This document shows, piece after piece, positions 1-5,148 of a stretch of DNA of 13,836 nt (position 1 is its first letter; the number at the start of each line of letters is the position of its first letter). The notes beneath the pieces were generated by a model. It did no database searches, was not told where the DNA came from, and saw only the letters and a program-made list of their open reading frames with translations. The stretch is from an uncultured Clostridia bacterium (GTDB lineage Bacteria > Bacillota > Clostridia > TANB77 > CAG-508). Made by a program: the position numbers and the translations under genes. The DNA is taken from NCBI GenBank assembly GCA_948777935.1, contig CAQDYY010000002.1, forward strand, positions 1 to 13,836, given 5' to 3'.

Positions 1-54
1 TTTTTTAGTATACATTTTTATTTTTAAAAAGTCTACCTTTTGGGGTATAGTTCA
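1..54. mobile_element. Possible right end of an IS3-like insertion sequence (edge fragment)
   Basis: Bases 31-54 read GTCTACCTTTTGGGG then TATAGTTCA. Read on the minus strand this is TGAACTATACCCC-AAAAGGTAGAC, which resembles the terminal inverted repeats of many IS3-family (IS150-type) elements, where a CCCCAAAAGTTAGAC-like core is common. No transposase coding is visible in the 30 bases to its left, so the element body would lie outside the window. The family resemblance is from memory of IS ends, and neither the partner end nor a target duplication can be seen here. Confidence 0.35.
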
Positions 55-67
55 CTTTATAAGTATT

Positions 68-97
68 AGAACTAGGTCTTCCCTAGTTCTTTTTTTT
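68..97 (+). terminator. Rightward Rho-independent terminator
   Basis: A perfect 9-bp stem AGAACTAGG / CCTAGTTCT (68-76 and 82-90) with a 5-nt loop is followed at once by seven T on the plus strand. There is no T tract on the other side, so it works rightwards. The gene it ends is left of the window. If the IS end at about 54 is real, the element inserted between that gene and its terminator. Confidence 0.75.
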
Positions 98-186
98 ATT
101 TTATATATAACAGGGTTAAGTTTTATTAGACTGTCTGCACGAAGTGGGTAACATGTGTTGATGCTAACTTTTCTTATAACATAAGA

Positions 187-232
187 AAAAAGCATCTCTT
201 AAACGCTTAGAATGTTTAATTAGATGCTTTTT
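187..232. terminator. Bidirectional terminator hairpin
   Basis: The arms AAAAAGCATCT (187-197) and AGATGCTTTTT (222-232) are perfectly complementary over 11 bp. The stem continues inside with TTAAAC (199-204) and GTTTAA (214-219). Both strands end in a T run (five on plus, six on minus). It is the natural end for the leftward transcript starting near 569. A small hairpin, TTCTTAT-aac-ATAAGAA (171-187), abuts it. Confidence 0.6.
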
Positions 233-569
233 ATTTGAATAAAACGTTTTAATTTGAATTAATAAAAATATGCATATTTTATATGGGGTGTAGGGGACAA
301 GGGGGCTACTTTAGAGTATATTAGGAGTTTTAACACTTTAGGAACCTTTCAAATTTAAAATGCTTGGGCTTTAGGATATTTAAGAAACCTTTCTAAAATA
401 TAATATTATCCCCTACAAGATTGATAACATTAATGTTAATAAGATATTTTTATCTTATTTTGTGCTTACAATTTAATCTTTCTTTCGGATTTTTAAGAAT
501 TCTTAAGGTTTGTCTGATAGAAAAATTTTTGATTTAAATCACATTGAATATATTCTGTTGACTTAATAC
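187..569 (-). ncRNA. Candidate structured non-coding RNA, about 380 nt
   Basis: This stretch has a leftward near-consensus promoter just upstream and a terminator hairpin at its end, and every ATG on the minus strand runs into a stop within a few codons. The sequence is rich in self-complementarity. TGTAGGGGA (minus, 417-409) can pair with TCCCCTACA (298-290). Inside that, TATTTTAGA can pair with TCTAAAGTA, giving a rod-like hairpin of about 128 nt. Palindromes lie at 425-438 and 493-506, and a 9-bp hairpin at 438-459. GAAAGGTTTCTTAAA and GAAAGGTTCCTAAA form an imperfect internal repeat. I do not recognise a known RNA family: it does not match what I recall of tmRNA, RNase P or SRP RNA, and 6S-like RNA cannot be excluded. 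It could also be a long untranslated relic. Confidence 0.4.
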
Positions 570-575
570 ATATAT

Positions 576-604
576 ATAATAACACCTTTTTCTACAGATG
601 TCAA
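576..604 (-). promoter_or_regulatory. Sigma-A type promoter reading leftwards, after spmB
   Basis: On the minus strand TTGACA (604-599) is separated by 17 nt from TATTAT (581-576), close to the consensus housekeeping promoter. It starts right after the spmB stop codon and points away from it into the gene-free 187-569 stretch. It therefore predicts a separate transcript starting near 569. No terminator separates it from spmB, so read-through from spmAB is also possible. Confidence 0.65.
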
Positions 605-612
605 CAAAAAAA

Positions 613-1140
613 TTACGACAAAAATCGACAAATTACTACAGAAATCAGCATTCCTGTAATGTCTGCTATTAATGCTGCTATTAATACAAATCGTATCTTC
701 TTTATCCCTACTGCACTTGTATATAATGCAATAGTATATAATGTAGTTTCTGTTGACCCCATTATTGTTGACGCTATTAAACCTATTAGGCTATCTACTC
801 CATTTTTAGATATTATATCTGTTGCTACTGCCATAGATGCACTTCCTGATATCGGTCGTAATAATGCAAGTGGCATTATTTCTGCTGGTATTCTTAGAAC
901 TTCTATTATAGGTCTTACAATATTTATGATTAATTCAATTAATCCCGAACTTCTAAGTGCTCCTACTGCTAAAAATATTCCTACTAATGTTGGAAATATG
1001 TTTACTACTACTTGCATTCCTTCTTTTGCTCCTTCTATAAAAGTATCATATACTTTATTTTTTTCCATTACACCATATGCTATTATTAGTAAAATCACCA
1101 TTGGTACTGCTATCGTAGATAAATAGTTAATTATATTCAA
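613..1140 (-). CDS. spmB: Spore maturation protein B (SpmB)
   Basis: This 175-aa integral membrane protein carries the nucleoside-recognition/Gate-type domain of the SpmB family. Hydrophobic segments lie near residues 7-24, 45-62, 115-128 and 150-172. The conserved stretches RPISGSAS (95-102) and MGSTETTLYT (127-136) are typical of the family. In Bacillus, SpmA and SpmB are needed together for full dehydration of the spore core, and the molecular activity is not settled. The start is a TTG at 1140, chosen because GGAGG sits 5 nt upstream and no ATG fits. That Shine-Dalgarno overlaps the spmA stop codon, and the two genes are 9 nt apart, so translation is probably coupled. The length is normal for the family. 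Confidence 0.92.
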   Translation of the reverse strand: MNIINYLSTIAVPMVILLIIAYGVMEKNKVYDTFIEGAKEGMQVVVNIFPTLVGIFLAVGALRSSGLIELIINIVRPIIEVLRIPAEIMPLALLRPISGSASMAVATDIISKNGVDSLIGLIASTIMGSTETTLYTIALYTSAVGIKKIRFVLIAALIADITGMLISVVICRFLS

Positions 1141-1149
1141 TGTTACCTC

Positions 1150-1725
1150 CTAATACTTTTTCATTAAAATTTTGGCACTAATTATTCCCGCAATTGCAGC
1201 ACAAATTGTTGCAATCCATACGGGAATAATTATAGCTGTTGGATTTGTAGATCCCAAAGAACTCCTAATAGCAATTACTGTTGTTGGTATTAGTTGTATT
1301 GATGCAGTATTAATTATTATAAACATTGCCATTGAATTTGTTAATGTATCTTTTTTGGTATTTGTTTTTTGCATTGTTTTCATTGCTTTTAATCCTAATG
1401 GTGTTGCTGCATTTCCTAGTCCTAATATATTTGCCACCATATTCATTGATATTTCTTGGTAAGCTAGATTATTTTTATCTATATCTGGAAATAATATTTT
1501 CATTATTGGTTTTAATACATTAGTTAATTTATTAATTAACGTAGTTTTTTTTGCAATTTGCATAATTCCTGTCCATAAACACATTGTTCCTAAAAATGTA
1601 ATGCTTAAATCTACTGCACTTTTACATGATTCAAAAATAGAGTTGTTTATTTCTGGTACTTTTCCTATGCATATCGCATATAAATATGAAATTATTATAA
1701 AAACTGGCCATATAATGTTTAGCAT
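1150..1725 (-). CDS. spmA: Spore maturation protein A (SpmA)
   Basis: This 191-aa membrane protein is the first gene of the leftward spmA-spmB pair. Hydrophobic segments lie near residues 3-21, 39-57, 132-152 and 164-187. The GLGNAATPLGLKAM stretch (102-115) is the conserved Gate-domain signature of SpmA, including the N-A-x-P core. Family knowledge from Bacillus places it in spore core dehydration and heat resistance. The ATG at 1725 is preceded by AGAGGT at a good distance. I found no clear housekeeping promoter upstream. A sporulation sigma factor promoter would be expected from the family, but I cannot point to one with confidence. The divergent neighbour is abrB. Confidence 0.92.
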   Translation of the reverse strand: MLNIIWPVFIIISYLYAICIGKVPEINNSIFESCKSAVDLSITFLGTMCLWTGIMQIAKKTTLINKLTNVLKPIMKILFPDIDKNNLAYQEISMNMVANILGLGNAATPLGLKAMKTMQKTNTKKDTLTNSMAMFIIINTASIQLIPTTVIAIRSSLGSTNPTAIIIPVWIATICAAIAGIISAKILMKKY

Positions 1726-1828
1726 TTTAACTACCTCTTTACTTATTTTATTCTATATTTTGCAAAAAAGAACAGTTTTTATTTTTTACATTTTTTGCCA
1801 ATTTGTTTATAATTTGTTTCGTTTTTTA

Positions 1829-1858
1829 TTGACATTTTTATGTGTTTCATGTTATTAT
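1829..1858 (+). promoter_or_regulatory. Sigma-A type promoter of abrB
   Basis: TTGACA (1829-1834) and TATTAT (1853-1858) are 18 nt apart. Transcription would start near 1865, giving a leader of about 40 nt before the abrB ribosome site. Confidence 0.7.
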
Positions 1859-1904
1859 TATATTTGGAAATTGTAGAAACTTGTTATTTAAAGGAGGTTT
1901 ATTT

Positions 1905-2159
1905 ATGAAATCAACAGGAATTATAAGAAAAGTTGATGAATTAGGAAGAGTGGTTATCCCTATCGAACTTAGAAATAAATTTGGTATCTATGAAAAAGAC
2001 CCTATAGAAATTTTTGTAGATGGTTCTTCTATTGTTTTAAAGAAATATGAACCAAATTGTATTTTTTGCGGTGCTACAAAAAAATTAGTTTCATATAATG
2101 ATAAGTTAGTTTGTACAAAATGTGCTGAAAAAATTAATAAATTATCAGAAAATGTATAA
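1905..2159 (+). CDS. abrB: AbrB-family transition-state regulator with C-terminal zinc ribbon
   Basis: This 84-aa cytoplasmic DNA-binding protein starts at the ATG at 1905, which has AAAGGAGG 7 nt upstream. An upstream ATG at 1842 lacks such a site and falls inside the promoter. Residues 1-47 form the swapped-hairpin AbrB domain, with the hallmark IIRKVDELGRVVIPIELR (6-23). The tail carries two CxxC pairs (C52/C55 and C70/C73), a probable zinc ribbon seen in many clostridial AbrB proteins and absent from Bacillus AbrB. AbrB proteins act as dimers or tetramers that repress stationary-phase and sporulation genes during growth. Its convergence with rsmI matches the Bacillus subtilis yabB-yabC-abrB arrangement. 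SpoVT-like function is less likely because the protein is short. Confidence 0.92.
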   Translation: MKSTGIIRKVDELGRVVIPIELRNKFGIYEKDPIEIFVDGSSIVLKKYEPNCIFCGATKKLVSYNDKLVCTKCAEKINKLSENV

Positions 2160-2164
2160 ATTTT

Positions 2165-2195
2165 AAGAGGATCTATTTACAGACTAGATCCTCTT
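2165..2195. terminator. Terminator hairpin between convergent abrB and rsmI
   Basis: A perfect 11-bp stem, AAGAGGATCTA (2165-2175) and TAGATCCTCTT (2185-2195), has a 9-nt loop. It lies 6 nt after the abrB stop and 4 nt after the rsmI stop on the other strand. The T tracts are weak on both sides, but position and symmetry suggest it serves both genes. Confidence 0.6.
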
Positions 2196-2198
2196 TCA

Positions 2199-3026
2199 TT
2201 ATATAAATTCTTTGTATATATCATTTTTACTAACATTTCTATCTTTTGCTATTTTTTTTATTATTTCTTTTTTATCTAATCCATTTTTTTCATAGTATCT
2301 ATAGTGTTCCTCTACGGATAGTTTATTTAACAATTCTATTTGCTCTTGTTTAATTGTTTTTTCATTTTTTTCTATTACAATAACATATTCTCCTCTAGGC
2401 TGTTGCACTTTGTTTTTTAGTTCTTCTGCTGTTCCTGTTGTAAAACTTTCATGTATCTTTGTAATTTCTTTTGCTAATACAATTCTTCTATTCTCTGTTA
2501 TTGTGCTTAATTCTTCTAATGTTTGAATTAGCTTATGTGGTGCTTCATATAATATTATTGTATTTTCCCCTATTTTTATTTGTTCTAATTTCTCTTTTCT
2601 GTTCTTCTTGTTTAATGGCAAAAAACCTAAGAATGTAAATTCTTTTGCATCTATTCCAGATGCTATAAGTGCTGTAATTGCTGCACATGCTCCCGGAATT
2701 GGTATTACTTTTATATTATTTTCTAAACACTTTTTTACTATTTCTTCTCCAGGATCTGATATAACTGGTGTTCCCGCATCTGAAACTAATGCTATGTTTT
2801 TACCTTCTAATAGTCTATTTATTAATTCATCAGTTTTTATTTCTTCATTATGTCTATGATAACTTATCATGGGTTTGTTAATATTTAGGTGGTTTAATAA
2901 TTTTAGTGTATGCCTTGTATCTTCTGCTGCTATTATATCTACTTGTTCTAATGTTTTTATAGCTCTTAATGTTATATCTTCTAGGTTTCCAATTGGTGTT
3001 GCAACTATATATAACTCTCCTATCAT
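2199..3026 (-). CDS. rsmI: 16S rRNA (cytidine-1402-2'-O)-methyltransferase RsmI
   Basis: This 275-aa enzyme uses S-adenosylmethionine to methylate the 2'-OH of C1402 in the decoding centre of 16S rRNA. It belongs to the tetrapyrrole-methylase fold. Visible signatures are the N-terminal YIVATPIGNLEDITLRA (6-22), AEDTRHT (34-40), SYHRHNE (55-61), VSDAGTPVISDPG (81-93) and IPIPGACA (108-115). The last ~35 residues form the usual helical RsmI tail. I chose the second ATG (3026): it has GGGAG 8 nt upstream, whereas the ATG six codons earlier has no ribosome site and lies inside trmN6. The start is 1 nt past the trmN6 stop codon, so the pair is tightly coupled. The length is normal (about 270-290 aa). 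Confidence 0.95.
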   Translation of the reverse strand: MIGELYIVATPIGNLEDITLRAIKTLEQVDIIAAEDTRHTLKLLNHLNINKPMISYHRHNEEIKTDELINRLLEGKNIALVSDAGTPVISDPGEEIVKKCLENNIKVIPIPGACAAITALIASGIDAKEFTFLGFLPLNKKNRKEKLEQIKIGENTIILYEAPHKLIQTLEELSTITENRRIVLAKEITKIHESFTTGTAEELKNKVQQPRGEYVIVIEKNEKTIKQEQIELLNKLSVEEHYRYYEKNGLDKKEIIKKIAKDRNVSKNDIYKEFI

Positions 3027-3027
3027 T

Positions 3028-3771
3028 TTATTTCTCCCTTCCATATATTTTTAGTATTTCATCTGTATATTCCCCATTTTCTTTATAAACATATAATGGC
3101 TTTTCTACTTTTAAAAATGGTTTTGCATTTTTTGTAGCTTTTATTAGTATTAGATTTGGCTCTTTTTCTAGCTTTGGATATACTAATTTTAATTTTTTAG
3201 GCTCTAATTTATATTTCCTTAAAAGTGCTATTATATCTACTAATCTATCTGGTCTATGTACCATATATAAATCTTTTTTATCTTTTAGTAGTTGCGATGA
3301 AATTCTAATGAAATCTTCTAAATTTGCTGTTATTTCATGTCTTGATATTAATTTTTTTTCATTTTCGTTTTGTATTCCTGTATTATCTTTTTTATATGGT
3401 GGATTTGTTACAATAGCATCAAATTTCCCTATTTCTTGCCTCTTACCTAATTCTTTAATATTAATATTTATGAGAGTAAATTTTTCTTCTAATTTATTTA
3501 GTTTTACATTTCTTTTTGCTATGTCATATACTTCTTCTTGTATTTCTACACCTACCATATGAGAAATTTCTGTTTTAGCACATAATAGTATTCCAATAAT
3601 TCCTGTTCCTGCTCCTAAATCTATTACTCTACTATTTCTTTTTATTTCCTTTGCAAAGTCAGCTAACAATATACTATCAATTCCAAAACAAAAGCCTTCT
3701 ATATTTTGAATTATTTTTAATCCTTTATATTCTAAATCATCTATTCGTTCATTTTCTTTTAAATTTTCCAT
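3028..3771 (-). CDS. trmN6: tRNA1(Val) (adenine37-N6)-methyltransferase family protein (TrmN6/YfiC/YabB-like)
   Basis: This 247-aa Rossmann-fold methyltransferase has SAM motif I DLGAGTG (51-57), an acidic VEIQ (75-78) at the end of strand 2, and the catalytic NPPY (123-126) of adenine/cytosine N-methylases. Preceding residues GFCFGIDSILLADF (26-39) match the YfiC/YabB family. In Escherichia coli the homologue methylates A37 N6 of tRNA1(Val). The Bacillus equivalent (yabB) sits in the same position before rsmI, so orthology is supported by synteny, but the exact substrate here is inferred. A ribosome site GAGGA precedes the ATG closely. It is the first gene of a two-gene operon with rsmI, driven by the promoter at 3801-3829. 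Confidence 0.9.
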   Translation of the reverse strand: MENLKENERIDDLEYKGLKIIQNIEGFCFGIDSILLADFAKEIKRNSRVIDLGAGTGIIGILLCAKTEISHMVGVEIQEEVYDIAKRNVKLNKLEEKFTLININIKELGKRQEIGKFDAIVTNPPYKKDNTGIQNENEKKLISRHEITANLEDFIRISSQLLKDKKDLYMVHRPDRLVDIIALLRKYKLEPKKLKLVYPKLEKEPNLILIKATKNAKPFLKVEKPLYVYKENGEYTDEILKIYGREK

Positions 3772-3800
3772 ATTTCCTCACTTTTTTTTATTCTTTTCAT

Positions 3801-3829
3801 ATTATATAATATATTATCTTTTTATGCAA
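3801..3829 (-). promoter_or_regulatory. Sigma-A type promoter of the trmN6-rsmI operon
   Basis: On the minus strand TTGCAT (3829-3824) and TATAAT (3806-3801) are exactly 17 nt apart. The predicted start is near 3795, about 24 nt before the trmN6 ATG. Confidence 0.65.
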
Positions 3830-3842
3830 AGGTGGAATTACC

Positions 3843-4016
3843 ATGAAACGATATTATGTTAGAAGAAAAAATTGTTGCAATTGTTGTAATAAGTCTCAGT
3901 TTAATTTTAATCAAAAAAAAGAGAACGTTCTTTGTTCTCTTTATAGTGTAGAAAATTTTTTGTGCCAATTTTCAAAAGCTTTAAAGTGCTTTAAACTTTA
4001 TGCTTGGTTTAAATAA
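3843..4016 (+). CDS. Possible 57-aa cysteine-rich small protein (uncertain)
   Basis: An ATG at 3843 has AAGGTGG 7 nt upstream, close to an ideal Shine-Dalgarno. It opens a 57-codon frame ending in TAA at 4014. The product begins MKRYYVRRKNCCNCCNKSQF and is basic with four clustered cysteines (CCNCC, residues 11-15), plus further cysteines at 31, 41 and 49. I do not recognise it. Against it: the frame reads straight through the GerM-gene terminator hairpin (3913-3942), its 3' end overlaps the end of that gene on the other strand, and no good rightward promoter is visible. The first ~25 codons look the most gene-like, so a chance ORF remains likely. Confidence 0.3.
   Translation: MKRYYVRRKNCCNCCNKSQFNFNQKKENVLCSLYSVENFLCQFSKALKCFKLYAWFK
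3913..3942 (-). terminator. Leftward terminator of the GerM-domain gene
   Basis: The 9-bp stem AAAGAGAAC / GTTCTCTTT (3918-3926 and 3934-3942) has a 7-nt loop. On the minus strand it ends in a run of eight T. It lies about 65 nt past the stop of the GerM-domain gene and reads in the same direction. Confidence 0.75.
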
Positions 4017-4583
4017 CCTCTTCTTTAGGCATAAATACATCTTTTAATGAAATACCATTATCTAAAAAACTCGCATTTTCATTTCCATCAATTGTAATTT
4101 TAACTCCTATTATTTCATTTAATTGTGTCATTGTATTTACTATACTATATATAACTATACTTTCTGCTTCTGCACCTTGTTTACAATTATCTATAAATTC
4201 TTTTGATAAATCTACCCATAAAATATTTTCTTTTAGTTCTGTTTTATTTAGTTTTGTACCTTCTGGTATAGTAAACTCTAATTTTTCATTTTTAGGCCCT
4301 GCAATTAATAAATTTACTAATGTCGCATATGGGTCTCTTGTTAGTTGTTTTACATCAATATTTCTTGCCTCTGGAACTAATTTATTGTTATCCTTATCAT
4401 TAAAATAAAGTGATACAATCGTTTGTCTTAGTTGCTCTCCGTGTAATTTCTGCCTCTGGTGTATATTCTATTATGTCTTGTTTTTCTTTTGATATTTCGA
4501 CATTTTGATAAATATAATATCCGTATTCCTCCTAAAATAATAATAACTATTATTATTATAACCAGTAATTTTTTATTTTTCAT
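4009..4583 (-). pseudogene. GerM-domain sporulation/germination protein, broken by two frameshifts
   Basis: The gene starts well: AGGAGG lies 7 nt before the ATG at 4583. It encodes a short basic N-terminus and a membrane segment (MKNKKLLVIIIIVIIILGG), so the product was membrane-anchored. Near 4527 the frame must shift by one extra base to continue YGYYIYQNVEISKEKQ. Near 4441 another extra base is needed to reach the main domain EQLRQTIVSLYFNDKD. From there about 143 codons to the TAA at 4009 are intact and match the GerM (Germane) domain: LVPEARNI, LLIAGPKNE, TIPEGTKLN, WVDLSKEF and SIVNTMTQL. GerM-type lipoproteins act in spore cortex synthesis and germination. As read, translation stops at about 56 codons. 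Both lesions are single-base insertions, so either recent decay or consensus errors could explain them. Without them the protein would be about 190 aa. Confidence 0.85.
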
Positions 4584-4679
4584 ATCTTTTCCTCCTCTGC
4601 TTTTTCATTTTTATGTTAGACAAGTTATTTTTAGAACAAGTTTTATTATTTTAAATATTTTTTTGTTTAATATTTCCTT

Positions 4680-4708
4680 TATATTTAACCTGTTTTAAGT
4701 TAAATATA
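4680..4708. promoter_or_regulatory. Inverted repeat, candidate operator between divergent genes
   Basis: A perfect 10-bp inverted repeat, TATATTTAAC (4680-4689) and GTTAAATATA (4699-4708), has a 9-nt spacer. A TTAAGTTA motif occurs at 4695-4702 and again at 4720-4727. It sits 81 nt before the XRE regulator ATG and 97 nt before the divergent GerM-gene start. XRE proteins often bind such dyads near their own gene, so autoregulation is a reasonable guess, not a demonstration. Confidence 0.4.
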
Positions 4709-4788
4709 GTTAACGTGAATTAAGTTACTTTAAAATGTTTACAGACAGTAAAACTTTTCTGTTAGTAAATTTATTGGAGGTTTATTTT

Positions 4789-5010
4789 ATGTATCGTAGA
4801 ATTAGAGATTTAAGAGAAGACCATGATTTAACACAAAAACAAATAGGAAAAATTTTGAATATGTCACAAACTGGTTATTCTCAATATGAAATTGGAAAAA
4901 ATGATATTCCTACTAGAATATTAATTGCTCTTGCAAATTATTATAACACTTCTGTTGATTACTTACTTGGTCTTACTGATGATGACAGACCATATCCAAG
5001 AAGAAAATAG
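4789..5010 (+). CDS. XRE/Cro-type helix-turn-helix transcriptional regulator
   Basis: This 73-aa protein consists almost entirely of an HTH_3 domain. It opens with RIRDLREDHDLTQKQIG (4-20), followed by MSQTGYSQYEIGKNDIP (25-41) as the recognition helix region, and ends with ALANYYNTSVDYLLGLTD, the usual end of the fold. A short charged tail (DDDRPYPRRK) has no effector domain. The ATG at 4789 has GGAGG 8 nt upstream. An in-frame ATG at 4735 lacks one and would add an unlikely 18-residue leader. It lies between the divergent GerM-domain gene and the activase gene, which has its own promoter, so it may regulate itself or either neighbour. The target is unknown. Confidence 0.92.
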   Translation: MYRRIRDLREDHDLTQKQIGKILNMSQTGYSQYEIGKNDIPTRILIALANYYNTSVDYLLGLTDDDRPYPRRK

Positions 5011-5068
5011 TTTGATTTTAATCTACTTAAATACATGCATTTTGTAAGATTTTTACAATTTCTTTCGT

Positions 5069-5097
5069 TTGACAAATTAACTTTTTCATTATACAAT
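5069..5097 (+). promoter_or_regulatory. Sigma-A type promoter of the activase gene
   Basis: TTGACA (5069-5074) and TACAAT (5092-5097) are 17 nt apart. A short dyad TTGTAA-gattt-TTACAA (5042-5058) lies just upstream of the -35 box and could be a weak terminator remnant or a binding site. The predicted leader to the ATG at 5149 is about 45 nt. Confidence 0.72.
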
Positions 5098-5148
5098 ATA
5101 GGTTGAATAAATTTTCTTTTGCTTACGGAAGAAAGGAAGGATGAAATT

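Noticed and set aside
187..569. tmRNA, RNase P RNA or SRP RNA as the identity of the RNA candidate
   Set aside because: The expected conserved ends and cores are not seen (for example a tRNA-like CCA end for tmRNA). The identity is left open.
558..580. Rightward promoter TTGACT...TATAAT after the RNA candidate
   Set aside because: The boxes are only 11 nt apart, too close for a working promoter, and the real match is on the opposite strand.
659..1126. 155-aa rightward ORF opposite spmB
   Set aside because: It lies antisense to a clear SpmB gene and has no family features or ribosome site.
4459..4698. 79-aa rightward ORF of hydrophobic residues
   Set aside because: It is a shadow of the leftward GerM-domain gene and its upstream region.
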